A program made the translations under genes and the position numbers. This document shows, one piece after another, positions 32,612 through 41,799 of a DNA stretch of 64,000 nucleotides. The DNA lies in assembly GCA_963780655.1 (NCBI GenBank), contig CAWACP010000007.1:124001-188000 (forward strand), read 5' to 3'. Under the pieces are notes generated by a model. That model was not told the origin of the DNA. It made no database searches and saw nothing but the letters and a program-made list of their open reading frames with translations. Positions within the stretch are counted from its first letter, which is position 1; the number at the start of each line of letters is the position of its first letter. This DNA comes from CAWACP01 sp963780655. GTDB taxonomy: Bacteria > Acidobacteriota > Terriglobia > Bryobacterales > Bryobacteraceae.

Positions 32612-35169
32612 CGCGCTGCTCCGCCAACCTGGAACGAACGACGGCTCAACGGGTGAGGCGCCGCATCGAACTCCCGGATTTCCAGAAACTGATTGGGCCT
32701 GACCTGCGCGAAGTTCTGTCTGGTTTTCGATGCCGGCCACCAGACCTCGATGTTCTCGATCGTCGCTGATCTCCCCAGACCGATATGTTGCTCGAGCGGA
32801 GATGCGCCGAACGATCCACCGCTGCCGACGGTTCGAACTATCCGCCGCCGGCCGACCCCCGCGTTGTTCACCGTCAAGGTGATGCGCGTGCCGATGGCCG
32901 AACGGTTCGACTTCACGCCGGCGAGGCGCAGCGTGATCCAGTCATTGCCGTGAGCGCCGGGGTTCCGGAAAAGCCGGGACGTGTTGCTGTCGCCAACGGT
33001 GGGGCCGCCCATAACGATGAAGATATCTTCGTCGCCGGTATTGCCCAGGTCGGCAAAGGCCACGCCGTGGCCCTTCGAGATTGCGCCGGCGCCGGACGAT
33101 GCCGTAATATCGACGAACCGCTTCCCTCCCTGGTTGCGCAGCAGCGTGTTCGGCAGCAAAGAAGCGAACGACGGATTCCCCATGCCCAGGTAGATGTCGA
33201 GGAAGCCATCGTTGTCGATGTCGCCGAAGTTGCTACCCATGGGCATGTAAACGTGGTCGAGCCCAACCTCCGCGGTGACGTCGCGGAAAGTGGAGTCGCC
33301 ATTGTTGCGGTACAGTTTCACGGTCTCGGCTCGCCGCGGCATTTTCAGCCAGCTTCGTACCGATTCATCCACGGAAAGGTAATAATCGGTCACGAAGAGA
33401 TCGGGCCAGCCATCGTTGTCATAATCGAAGAACCACGCGGCGAAGCTCATCCTCGGCTCCTGTACGCCGGCGGCGGCCGCAACCTCCGTGAACATCAGGT
33501 CGCCGTTGTTGTGGTACAGGAAATTCTCGCCGTTGAAATTCGACACGAAGAAATCGGGATAGCCGTCGTTGTCGTAATCGCCCGCCACCACGCCCTTGCT
33601 GAGGGCTACCCGGTCGATGCCGGCTTTATGGGAAATATCGGTGAATGTCCCGTCGCCATTATTCAGGAACAACTGCGACGGGGAATTCTCGTTGGCGATA
33701 AACAGGTCGAGCCTGCCGTCGTTATTTATGTCGGCCCAGGCAGCCGATTGCGACGATCTGGCCGGCGCCATGAGCCCGCTCTGCGCGGTAACGTCGGTGA
33801 ATGTTCCGTCGCAGTTGTTGCGCAGCAGGGAACGCCGTCTCGGAAATTCCCAGCCTCCACGCAGCACCAGAATATCGATGCAGCCGTCGTTGTTGTAATC
33901 GGCCTGAATAATATTAAGGCCGCCGGTCTCGCCGGAAAGCCCCGCCTGCTTCGCGCGATCGGTAAACGTGCCGTCGCCGTTGTTATGGAAGAAGTGCAGC
34001 GGCGCGCAATCGTCGATCTGCGAAGTCACCACGTCCAGGAGCCCGTTGTTTTCGAAATCGTCCACGATCGCGCCGCCCGCCGTTCCATAAACGTTCAGCC
34101 CCGCCGCCGGCGCCACGTCGGGAAAACGTCCCAGGTCCTCGCCGGACGCGAACGCCGAAGGAGGGATAAGGAACTCCTTTGGCACGCGGCCCGGATACCC
34201 TCCGCCCACCATGTACGAGAGGTTGAGCAGCCAGCGCAGTTCGAGATTCGCCGGATCGTCCCGGAGCGCCCGCAGCAGATGAGTGACGGCGTTCTCGATA
34301 TCGCCGGGTTCGCCACCAACTGCTTCCATGGATCGGGGTATGATCTGGCGCTGGGTTGCGATCTGGCGATCGCTCTGGAGGAACCGGTGCAGGTAGCCCA
34401 CGGCCAGGGTCTCTTCGAGTGGCTTCACTGTGTCCGGGCGTCCCGAGGACGCGGCAAGCCGATACGCATCCTCCCATTGAACGAGCGCGTTGTCGATGTC
34501 GCCGGTGGACGAGAAGAGGCCGGCCAGCGTGGAAACAAACGCCTCTCGATCGTTCGGATCCATTGCCGCGCCCTTCGCGGTCAGATACGCCCGGATGGCC
34601 TGAATGCCGCGCGCCGGCGCTTCCCGCCTCACCTCGCAGACCTGTTCCAGATCCATGCCCCAGTTCGGATCGGCGGGCGTGAACTGCCGAATCGCCGCCA
34701 GAAGTTCCTGATATCCCGAGGTGTCGTGCGTGAGGGGCGAACTCAGGGGACCGGAAACAGCCAGCATGCGCTGCGGCTCGGCGGCATCGTTCTGGTCTTC
34801 GCGGGCTCGCCTGACGATCGCGTACCCTGCCGGAATCCTGACGATCGCGCTGACCTGACCTGGCTCGAGGCCGTCGAGGGCATTTCTCAGTTCCGGAAGC
34901 AGACTGTCCGGGGCCACTTTGCCCAGGTAGCCGCCGGCGTTCGCCGTCGGATCGATGGAGAATTGGCGGGCCAGCGCCGCAAAATCGTCGCCATTCTTCA
35001 GCCGCGCGAGAATACGCTGCGCCTCCGACAGCGAGCCGGCAATGATCAGTTGCACCGGAATGCGCGGCGCCGCTTCGCCTGCCCCCGCCAGAGAGACCAC
35101 GATCGGGGATAGAACCGCGAGCGCACTCAGCGCAACGCGCCAGGGAAAAGCTCTCACCGGTTCAGGCAC
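32608..35169 (-). CDS. Secreted PpiC/TPR/FG-GAP/ASPIC-UnbV multidomain protein (CRTAC1-like)
   Basis: This 853-residue protein has a signal peptide (1 to about 33). A PpiC-type rotamase domain follows (ILARLKNGDDFAALARQFS at about 55-73, then GGYLGKV). Next come a helical TPR-like region (about 170-330), a seven-bladed FG-GAP/VCBS propeller with repeated NNGDGTFTD and DYDNDGYPDF motifs (about 350-720), and the ASPIC/UnbV domain (GSGGSFGASPLEQHIGLG). The start is GTG. Acidobacteria often carry many such proteins. The propeller probably binds ligands at the surface, and the rotamase points to a folding role. It is coupled to a copper-delivery SCO gene. Confidence 0.88.
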   Translation of the reverse strand: MPEPVRAFPWRVALSALAVLSPIVVSLAGAGEAAPRIPVQLIIAGSLSEAQRILARLKNGDDFAALARQFSIDPTANAGGYLGKVAPDSLLPELRNALDGLEPGQVSAIVRIPAGYAIVRRAREDQNDAAEPQRMLAVSGPLSSPLTHDTSGYQELLAAIRQFTPADPNWGMDLEQVCEVRREAPARGIQAIRAYLTAKGAAMDPNDREAFVSTLAGLFSSTGDIDNALVQWEDAYRLAASSGRPDTVKPLEETLAVGYLHRFLQSDRQIATQRQIIPRSMEAVGGEPGDIENAVTHLLRALRDDPANLELRWLLNLSYMVGGGYPGRVPKEFLIPPSAFASGEDLGRFPDVAPAAGLNVYGTAGGAIVDDFENNGLLDVVTSQIDDCAPLHFFHNNGDGTFTDRAKQAGLSGETGGLNIIQADYNNDGCIDILVLRGGWEFPRRRSLLRNNCDGTFTDVTAQSGLMAPARSSQSAAWADINNDGRLDLFIANENSPSQLFLNNGDGTFTDISHKAGIDRVALSKGVVAGDYDNDGYPDFFVSNFNGENFLYHNNGDLMFTEVAAAAGVQEPRMSFAAWFFDYDNDGWPDLFVTDYYLSVDESVRSWLKMPRRAETVKLYRNNGDSTFRDVTAEVGLDHVYMPMGSNFGDIDNDGFLDIYLGMGNPSFASLLPNTLLRNQGGKRFVDITASSGAGAISKGHGVAFADLGNTGDEDIFIVMGGPTVGDSNTSRLFRNPGAHGNDWITLRLAGVKSNRSAIGTRITLTVNNAGVGRRRIVRTVGSGGSFGASPLEQHIGLGRSATIENIEVWWPASKTRQNFAQVRPNQFLEIREFDAAPHPLSRRSFQVGGAAR

Positions 35170-35226
35170 TTCTCTACCACTGCGACCGAATTCCTGAGAA
35201 TAGCGCGGCGTGTGCGAAGAATCCAG

Positions 35227-35370
35227 CGGCGCCGAATTATTGACACCTTGAACCAGCGGGACGCCACGTTACCGCTCCTTCACAGTCGCGGCTCTGCCAC
35301 AATGCCGCAAGCTCGGGCATCGAAACAGAGCCGTGACCGTGAGGGAGCGGCGCCAAATTCTTCACACCTT
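35227..35370. repeat. Inverted repeat with flanking direct repeats
   Basis: The inverted arms at about 35272-35296 and 35326-35350 (CCGCTCC.TCACAGTCGCGG type) match the perfect inverted repeat at 14229-14284. Outside the arms are two direct copies of GCGGCGCC(G/A)AATT(A/C)TT(G/C)ACACCTT, at about 35227 and 35347. The direct copies could mark a duplication made during insertion. The region holds no gene. Confidence 0.7.
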
Positions 35371-35422
35371 CTGAGGGAGCGTTTGCACGGCACTGAAGAT
35401 TCTTTGCGGCCTCCGACGTCGC

Positions 35423-36340
35423 TCAGGGTGAGGTCGCGTAGCGTTCGTACAGCGCGGGTACGCCGGCTTCCTTCCAGCCGCCGGCATGGATCACCACGCG
35501 CCAGCGATACCGCAGCTTCCCGCCCGGCGCCAGCGTAGTCGTCTTCTTCGGCAGCGATTCGTCGAAGGCGTTCTGTGCAAACGGATTCACCGCGAACAGG
35601 CCGTAATCGCGTACGTGCCAGCGATTCGGATGGCCCGGGTTCGCGGGATGATCGAAGATGGCGATGCCCAGCCGCTCGCCTTCTACCGTGCCCGAGTAAT
35701 CCGCCCAGTCGGCGCGCTTCCCCCACGCGTTCTTCATCCCTTCCGCGCCGTTTGAATTGACGATGCGGCCGGTGTGCTGTTCGTTCATCTGGTCGGCCAC
35801 GCGGACGGCGAACGCTCCGTCCTTATCGTCTCCGAATACGGCTTGTTTCACGGCTGCCAGCGTGATAACGACATCAACGATGCGCAGCGCGGCATCGCCG
35901 CGGAAGGTCATCGAGCGATCCTCGGTCAGGAGCAAGGCGCCGGACGGATCGCGCCAGTCGAACAGAGCATGGATCACGCCATCCCTCGCCGACACGATCC
36001 GGTTCAGTTCGATGCGCCCGCGGTTCTTCGTCGTGTAACTTGCTTCGTTCGACCAGAAATCGTATCCGTTCACGTCGAAGTAGCCGAACCACACTCCGCG
36101 GTGATGCTGGTGATCGCGACTCTCGCCGGCAACGGTTTCCATGGGCCAGCGCCTGGTCACCGTCACGCCGCCGGCCGAGCGCAGCGGATGCAGGTACGGC
36201 TTGGCCGTGTCCGGACCGTAATAGAAGGTTGAGAATGGCTTGCCGTCAATGACGATGTCGATGCTGGCCGGCTTCTGTTCGAACTTCACCTGGGCGCAGG
36301 CGAGCGTCGAAAAGGCAGCAAGGAATGGAGCGAGCTTCAC
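35423..36340 (-). CDS. DUF6807 (PmoA-family) secreted protein
   Basis: This 305-residue protein has a signal peptide (about 1-16) and one beta-rich domain of the DUF6807/PmoA type. Typical segments are GKPFSTFYYGPDTAKPYLHPLRS, SRDHQHHRGVWFGY and IFDHPANPGHPNRWHVRDYGLFAVNPF. The family name comes from an old methane-oxygenase label, but the fold is galactose-mutarotase-like and no oxygenase activity is shown. The HQHHRG histidines may bind metal or sugar. Its ATG overlaps the stop of the YgfZ-type gene. The substrate is unknown; a role in sugar processing is inferred from the fold. Confidence 0.85.
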   Translation of the reverse strand: MKLAPFLAAFSTLACAQVKFEQKPASIDIVIDGKPFSTFYYGPDTAKPYLHPLRSAGGVTVTRRWPMETVAGESRDHQHHRGVWFGYFDVNGYDFWSNEASYTTKNRGRIELNRIVSARDGVIHALFDWRDPSGALLLTEDRSMTFRGDAALRIVDVVITLAAVKQAVFGDDKDGAFAVRVADQMNEQHTGRIVNSNGAEGMKNAWGKRADWADYSGTVEGERLGIAIFDHPANPGHPNRWHVRDYGLFAVNPFAQNAFDESLPKKTTTLAPGGKLRYRWRVVIHAGGWKEAGVPALYERYATSP

Positions 36341-37260
36341 AGGATCACCACGCGCCGGCCGTCCAGATCGAGCTCGCCCCCAGGCCGCACGTCCTCGGTG
36401 CGGACATAAGCAAGCGCCACCACAGCGCGCTGGCGCGAAGACCAGACCGCGGACGTGATCTCACCGGCATCGTTACCGCCGGCCTGCAGCTTCGTCCCGG
36501 GTTCCGGCACGCTCTCCCCTTCGATGCGCACCCGCATCAGGTTGCGATGGAGCTGTCCGCGGGCGCGCACGCGCTCCACAATCTCCTGGCCCAGGTAGCA
36601 GCCCTTGTGAAAGTGGATGGCGCGATACTGATTCGTTTCCTGCGCCAGATTGCGCTCGCCCATATCCTCGCCGTAGCGCGGCCTTCCCATCTCGATTCGA
36701 ACCGTACGGAAATCCTCCCCCGATGCCGCCGTGGCGCCTGCCCGCTCGAGTTGCGCCGCGAGGGTATCGCGCTCCGAAACAGGGCCGATGACCAGCCAGC
36801 CCGGAGCGCTCGTGAGACTTACCTTCGCCACCAGGCATTCGCCCCACGACTCGTTAGCGTACTCGAGCTCCAGCGCGGGAGCGCCCGCGACGCGCAGGAT
36901 GTCGCCCGAGCGCGGACCTTCCACCGCGATCGCCATCGTCTCTGCCGTAATGGTCTCGAGCGTCACGTCGTCGGCAATGATGAACCGGTCAAGGTGCTGG
37001 TATAGCTTCTCGGTGGTTTCCGGTTCGGTATCAAGCAGGAAATGATCGGGCCGGCAGAAAATGTTGGAATCGGCCAGGATCCGTCCCTGCGCCGAGAGGA
37101 AGAAGGCGTAGCAACCGTCACCCGGCTTGAGCTGCTGGATATGATTTGTGGTCATGGCGTGCAGCAGGCGCGCGCGGTCCTCGCCGGAGACGCGAATCCT
37201 GCCGCGCGACGAGACGTCCAGCCACGCAGCCCCCTCGTACAGCGCGTCGTAACCGGTCAC
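36337..37260 (-). CDS. ygfZ: YgfZ/GcvT-like folate-binding Fe-S protein
   Basis: This 307-residue protein has the YgfZ signature KGCYLGQE inside AIHFHKGCYLGQEIVERV, and an N-terminal aminomethyltransferase-like domain (GRIRVSGEDRARLLHAMTTN). YgfZ helps build or repair Fe-S clusters in enzymes such as MiaB, using tetrahydrofolate. The start is a GTG at 37260 that shares bases with the stop of the upstream membrane protein gene. The downstream stop overlaps the DUF6807 start. In a genome with many Fe-S proteins this housekeeping role makes sense. Confidence 0.9.
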   Translation of the reverse strand: MTGYDALYEGAAWLDVSSRGRIRVSGEDRARLLHAMTTNHIQQLKPGDGCYAFFLSAQGRILADSNIFCRPDHFLLDTEPETTEKLYQHLDRFIIADDVTLETITAETMAIAVEGPRSGDILRVAGAPALELEYANESWGECLVAKVSLTSAPGWLVIGPVSERDTLAAQLERAGATAASGEDFRTVRIEMGRPRYGEDMGERNLAQETNQYRAIHFHKGCYLGQEIVERVRARGQLHRNLMRVRIEGESVPEPGTKLQAGGNDAGEITSAVWSSRQRAVVALAYVRTEDVRPGGELDLDGRRVVIL

Positions 37261-37712
37261 GGCAGTTTGACCGCCGCCGGCAGAGAGATGTATCGCAGCC
37301 AGCCCGAGATCATGACGATGACCACGCCTGAGATGATGATTCCGGCCGCGCGCCGGTTGCGCTTCGCCTGATCGATGCCCGGCCGCGCGTACAACAGCGC
37401 TGCCGCAAGCACGTGCAGGACAAGCAGCAGCTTGATCCCCATCCACATGTGGTAGTGCGGCGGGAACGCGGTCTTTGTCAGGTAGTTGTAAAACCCCGAG
37501 CCGAGGATCGTACACACCACGGCAATGATGATGGTCCGGAAGCGGAGAGCCGTTTCTTCGCCCAGCCGGCTCGCTTCGGTTCCCGGCAGCGACGCCAGCG
37601 ACGGCGCCAGAACCAGACGCGCATAAAGAAACCCGCCCAGCAGCGTGATCACTGAGCCGATGTGAATCCAGCGCATCAGGACGGCGAGAATTGCGCGAAG
37701 AGTGGGATCCAT
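37257..37712 (-). CDS. CopD-like integral membrane protein
   Basis: This 151-residue protein has four hydrophobic helices and conserved histidines: RWIHIGS in helix 1, PPHYHMWMGIKLLLVLHV in the middle. The arrangement resembles CopD/DUF2269-type membrane proteins that may bind haem or copper. The ATG at 37712 is the first good start. It is the first gene of a minus-strand three-gene unit (this gene, ygfZ, DUF6807) joined by overlaps. The exact function is not known. Confidence 0.75.
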   Translation of the reverse strand: MDPTLRAILAVLMRWIHIGSVITLLGGFLYARLVLAPSLASLPGTEASRLGEETALRFRTIIIAVVCTILGSGFYNYLTKTAFPPHYHMWMGIKLLLVLHVLAAALLYARPGIDQAKRNRRAAGIIISGVVIVMISGWLRYISLPAAVKLP

Positions 37713-37718
37713 AGGCTT

Positions 37719-37782
37719 GCAGGCTGATAGCCTGCTCTACACTACCATCATGAAGCGACAGTAGAGCAGGCTTTCAGCCTGC
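37719..37782. repeat. Palindrome with 22-base arms (GCAGGCT...CTCTAC)
   Basis: The arms at 37719-37740 and 37761-37782 are inverted copies with one mismatch, separated by 20 bases. The sequence belongs to the same broad family as the other GCAGGC...GCCTGC repeats. It lies in the 79-base gap between two minus-strand genes. It could act as a bidirectional terminator. Confidence 0.8.
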
Positions 37783-37790
37783 ATGCGCGA

Positions 37791-40580
37791 CTATGGCGTC
37801 TCAGACGCGCTACTCGCGGCCGCGGCGTTGCCCTTCCAGTCCGCTCCCACTTCGTAACGCCGGTAATCGCGGAATTCCTTCTCTGTCTTCACCAGCGAGT
37901 GCTTGCCTGTGCCGATGTACAGCGTCGTCAACTGCGGCAGCAGATACTCGCGGCCGGAGATCTGGACCCAGTCGTAATCCACCGCTATGTCCGACCGATA
38001 AATCGGGAACTCCTTCGGAATGCCGGTAGCCTCCAGCGAGATCCTCCGCACGATGTTGCTGTTCGCATCGATATACACCAGCCCCTTGTACCCGGCGAGC
38101 ATGGTTTTCCCGCCATTACGAGCCGTCAGACGATAGCTGGACCGCGAAGCCGGCACGCGAAAACGGAACACGTTCACCCGCGCGCCCTTCCAGTCGGTAA
38201 TGTCCTCCCACTCGATGTCGGCGGAGGCCCGCTCCGAGAACACCAGGTCGAAAAGGCTGGCGAACTCGCCAAAGACGCGGCCCGCGGTGGTATCGATCTG
38301 GCCGGGATCCTTATTGCCGTTGACTTCCAGAAGCTGCGCCGATTCGGCGCCATCGATGTACTGCAGAACTTCGGTGATGGTATCTTTCGGTTTCCAGTCT
38401 CCCGAACCGGCCTTGTCCACGGTGCGCCGAGTCACTTCAATGCAGGCGAAGTTCGTCAGATCGTCCTTATACGCCAGAGCGTGCTGCCGCGCGGCATCGA
38501 TGATGCGCTTCATTTCGGCGTCGTTCGGTTTCAGCAGCGTCCTCATCAACTCGGGTCCGCTCTCGAAGACGGCGTTCTTGTCCAGCGTGGCAGTCTCGCT
38601 CGGCGGAACACCGGCCGCGCCTTGCTGCACCTCGAAGGCGGCGTCCTGTTCCACCGACCCGCTACCCTGGCTGACCCGCGCTCTCAACTGCCAGTTTCCG
38701 GGCCCGAGAAGGCCGGTCCTGATCGCGGTGACAAACGGAATGGGTTGTCCAGGGCGGGCTTCGCCAAGCGTGGCGGGAAGTGTGACGAGAGTCTGATCAC
38801 CCCGAACCAGCTCCAGCGTGAGCTTTGGTTTTTCACTGCTGTGCGCATCCGGATAAACGGTCAGGAACACCGGTACGTGCCGGTCCTCCTGCGCCCACGA
38901 AAACGCCAGATCGGGGATCAGAAGCCGGCGCTGATATTGCAACGGTTCCAGCTCGGTTGAGGCTGTCAGGGGCTCGAGTCTCCGGAGCACGGCGATATCG
39001 CTGAGAGACACGCCGGCCGCCGGCTTCGGAACCGAGAAGGCCACGGTCTTCGTGCTCATGCTCCCGCCGGCGCGATCGAATACGGCGATGTCAACATGAT
39101 AATCGCCCGCCGCAATTTCAAACGGCCGCTGGAACGTGAACACGTCTTTGCGCGCCTCGGTGAGACGCGCGTGGGTCATCTGAGCGGGCCGATCGAGGCT
39201 GAACTTCGCTGCGATGCGCCCGCTCGAGTCTTTCAGCAGGGCAAGAATCGAGAAATGGGACCGGCAGGCGGGAGCATCCTTCAGGTCTACGCACGCAAAC
39301 GCCGCGAACGGGACCTGCACCACCAGCTCGGCCTCCGTCTTGTCGCCCACCTGGCCGAAACGGAAAACACGGCCGCGCAGCGGGAACGTCTCCTTTCTGT
39401 CGGCGCCATCGAGCGCGTCCAGCAGGGCCACCTCGAACGGCCGCAGGTCCATTCCGGATTTGGGAGGCAGCGCGAAGTAACCCGCGCGCGCCTGCACGAT
39501 CGCGTCCTTGCGGGCCACCCGCACGGAAACGGGGCGAAAACGCCCATCGGATTCGGAAACGGGCCGCAGGTACGTGGCCTCGTAGTGGACCCCGAGATCT
39601 TCGGCTACCCATTCAATGTGCGCGTGCGCATCGTTGGTTTCGTCGAGGTAAATGCCGCCGGTGGTCTCAGCGAGTTTGCGCAGGGGCGGCCGATTGTCGG
39701 CCGGCATTGACGCATCCGCCAGGGCTTTTGCCGTCGCCTTCGGAACCAGCGCGTTGCCCATCACGCCCACATCGGCATCCGCTTCCGTCGCCGGAGCTGG
39801 GGCCCCATACGCCGCAATTCTCGCGGCTTTCGTCAATCCACTCACGTCCAGAGCGTAGATGCTGACCTTAGCCTGGTTCGCTGTTCCTATGAGTGACCAG
39901 AGATGCTCGGGCGACGCCGCCATCACATCGACGCCATCGGAAAAATAGAGAATACTCTTGCGGCCCGGCAGCGTCCCCAGACGCTGCGCCAGCGCGAGCA
40001 ACCGCGAGATGCAGGGATGAAAATGCTCGTCCCTGATCATCCGCTCCGAAGCGCTCGAAACCTGCACCAGCGGTGAGGCCGGATCGGGGGACGCGGCTGA
40101 ATCGGGCGTCGAGCCGCCATGCGCGTCCGCTGCCGTCGCGCGTTCGATGGCTCGTTTGGCCGCTTCGCGGTCGGCGCTGGGCGGCTGAAGCAGAGTCAGG
40201 CGATCGTGAATCTTCCAGACGGACATGTGCACGCCGGCGGGCATGGAGCCCAGAATCTGCAGCGCCGTATCGCGTGCCAGCTTTCCCGATACCGCATCGA
40301 GTCCATCGAATACGAATGCGGCGTAATGGCCTTCGGAGCCGCTCACCAGGCTCAGACGGGTGACCCTTGTGCGCACGCCTTCGTCGCTCAGACGAATCTC
40401 GCCGGGATGCAGATCGCGGATCAGACGTCCATGCTTGTCGCGGACAACAAGGTCGATACTTGCTTCCTCGCCGGCCGGGGTAACTGCCTTTTGACTGCCA
40501 ATAACGGAAGGGGGCGCAAGCTGAGCCGCCCCTGCGATGAAGGTCATCGCAAGTCCAATCGTAAGAATGAGGCGGAGCAT
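37791..40580 (-). CDS. VWFA-related acidobacterial protein (TIGR03436 type), secreted
   Basis: This 929-residue protein has a signal peptide (about 1-20) and a von Willebrand A-related domain (VTPAGEEASIDLVVRDKHGRLIRDL, HYAAFVFDGLD, SILYFSDGVDVMA). The canonical MIDAS DxSxS is changed to DGLDA, so metal binding is doubtful. Beta-sandwich segments occupy the middle. A C-terminal part with TNFACIEVTRRTVDKAG is found in many long acidobacterial VWFA proteins. The ATG at 40580 is the first start with a signal peptide. The family is very common in Acidobacteria and has no assigned function. Confidence 0.88.
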   Translation of the reverse strand: MLRLILTIGLAMTFIAGAAQLAPPSVIGSQKAVTPAGEEASIDLVVRDKHGRLIRDLHPGEIRLSDEGVRTRVTRLSLVSGSEGHYAAFVFDGLDAVSGKLARDTALQILGSMPAGVHMSVWKIHDRLTLLQPPSADREAAKRAIERATAADAHGGSTPDSAASPDPASPLVQVSSASERMIRDEHFHPCISRLLALAQRLGTLPGRKSILYFSDGVDVMAASPEHLWSLIGTANQAKVSIYALDVSGLTKAARIAAYGAPAPATEADADVGVMGNALVPKATAKALADASMPADNRPPLRKLAETTGGIYLDETNDAHAHIEWVAEDLGVHYEATYLRPVSESDGRFRPVSVRVARKDAIVQARAGYFALPPKSGMDLRPFEVALLDALDGADRKETFPLRGRVFRFGQVGDKTEAELVVQVPFAAFACVDLKDAPACRSHFSILALLKDSSGRIAAKFSLDRPAQMTHARLTEARKDVFTFQRPFEIAAGDYHVDIAVFDRAGGSMSTKTVAFSVPKPAAGVSLSDIAVLRRLEPLTASTELEPLQYQRRLLIPDLAFSWAQEDRHVPVFLTVYPDAHSSEKPKLTLELVRGDQTLVTLPATLGEARPGQPIPFVTAIRTGLLGPGNWQLRARVSQGSGSVEQDAAFEVQQGAAGVPPSETATLDKNAVFESGPELMRTLLKPNDAEMKRIIDAARQHALAYKDDLTNFACIEVTRRTVDKAGSGDWKPKDTITEVLQYIDGAESAQLLEVNGNKDPGQIDTTAGRVFGEFASLFDLVFSERASADIEWEDITDWKGARVNVFRFRVPASRSSYRLTARNGGKTMLAGYKGLVYIDANSNIVRRISLEATGIPKEFPIYRSDIAVDYDWVQISGREYLLPQLTTLYIGTGKHSLVKTEKEFRDYRRYEVGADWKGNAAAASSASETP

Positions 40581-40662
40581 ATGAAACCGTATGTATTCTA
40601 TCGGATAACGGGGCGTAGTGTCGGAGATCTGACTCCGCTTGGAGACCGGCGTTTCACTCCCC

Positions 40663-40705
40663 GTGGGGCAGGCCATCGGTGTTTGTGGCCTGCGGTTGCA
40701 CGGCG
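40663..40705. repeat. Half-unit of the TGTGGGGCAGGC repeat
   Basis: GTGGGGCAGGCC and TTTGTGGCCTGCGG resemble the ends of the larger intergenic palindromes but are not fully paired. It lies between the VWFA gene and the actin-like gene and is probably a degenerate copy. Confidence 0.4.
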
Positions 40706-40723
40706 CTGGAGATCCTACACCGC

Positions 40724-41740
40724 CTAACACATGGCCGCGACGAGCGCCCCGCGTGCGGTGGAATTGAGCGGCTCGGCCGATACGCGCACCTCGGAGAGAC
40801 GCACCGGCAGCTCGTAACCGGCCAGCACCTTCCGGAACAGCTCGAAGAAACCCTTAGGCATCGCCGTTCCGCCGCTGACGACCAGCGGGATCGGGGCGGC
40901 GAGTTTCGGCAGACGCCGGGCCGAAGAGAGATTGTCGCGCAACGCTTCGAGCAGGTTGCGCACTGCCTCTTCGTAGTAGATGGTGAGCGCGTTCTGGACG
41001 CGGTCGCCGGAAAATCCGTTCAGCCGAAATGTATGTTCCTTTTGCACGCGCACGCGCGTGGATACTTCACCCACCGCGAGCGCCGCGCGGGAGTCGATAA
41101 AATCCCCCGCCCTGGCAGTGCTGAAGCTGATTACCGGCACCGAAAGAACCGCGAGACAGGCGTTGCACAATCCGCTGCCGAACGAGATGCCGATGCCGGT
41201 GTAGTTGGAGGCGCCCAGTTCGCTGAACACCACGGCCAGACCTTCGTTGATGGGCGTCGCGTCGTACCCGAGCTCGGTCAGAATGTGGCGGCACGATTTT
41301 TCGTGATACGAGAAGCTCCCGTCACCGCGGGAGTCAGGCGGACAAGCCGAAGGCGCGGGAACGCTGAAGAACACCTTCTGGCCCTCGCCCGTCGCCTTGC
41401 CAATCAGGCGGGTGACAACCATCCGCAGCACTGCCAGACCGTGAGGCTCGTCCGGATTCAGCAGGCCGTCCACCATCGGCCGCCGCGTCTCGATATGGAG
41501 GATTTCGGCGAACTTCTCGGCGTCGTTGCCCGCCACGACGATCTCGCTGCCGCGGACTTCGTGAAAGACGCTTTCCTGGATCAGCAGCTTTTCGGCCAGC
41601 TTCGACCAGGGTAGGTGGATAAAAGCGTTGAGCTGCCCCTCGCACGGCTGTTCGCCGTTCACGCTGCGCGCGGCAACAATCCTGCTGGTTCCGATATCCA
41701 GCCCGATCGGCGGGCCGCTTGCCAGTTCTTCGTTCTTCAT
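40724..41740 (-). CDS. Actin-like ATPase (MreB/FtsA/ParM superfamily)
   Basis: This 338-residue protein has the actin/Hsp70 fold motifs in order: phosphate-1 GLDIGTSRIVAA (13-24), connect-1-like INEGLAVVFSELG (164-176), phosphate-2 GIGISFGSGLCNACL (182-196) and adenosine VSGGTAMPKGF (288-298). It is too diverged to be MreB and lacks FtsA's extra domain and amphipathic tail. The usual acidic residue of phosphate-2 is replaced by Ser, which may slow ATP hydrolysis. A coiled-coil protein gene lies 60 bases upstream on the same strand, as with filament and partner pairs. Its role could be cell shape, positioning or plasmid-like segregation; none is shown. Confidence 0.8.
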   Translation of the reverse strand: MKNEELASGPPIGLDIGTSRIVAARSVNGEQPCEGQLNAFIHLPWSKLAEKLLIQESVFHEVRGSEIVVAGNDAEKFAEILHIETRRPMVDGLLNPDEPHGLAVLRMVVTRLIGKATGEGQKVFFSVPAPSACPPDSRGDGSFSYHEKSCRHILTELGYDATPINEGLAVVFSELGASNYTGIGISFGSGLCNACLAVLSVPVISFSTARAGDFIDSRAALAVGEVSTRVRVQKEHTFRLNGFSGDRVQNALTIYYEEAVRNLLEALRDNLSSARRLPKLAAPIPLVVSGGTAMPKGFFELFRKVLAGYELPVRLSEVRVSAEPLNSTARGALVAAMC

Positions 41741-41799
41741 CTGTTCGTGTCTCCTGATGTCTTCCTTGCGGCAGCGGGCGAGCCGCCCACCATGCGGTG

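Noticed and set aside
32785..35112. Open frame of more than 700 codons on the plus strand opposite the FG-GAP gene
   Set aside because: The repeated FG-GAP sequence on the other strand produces a repetitive mirror. No family motif is seen, while the minus strand shows clear domains.
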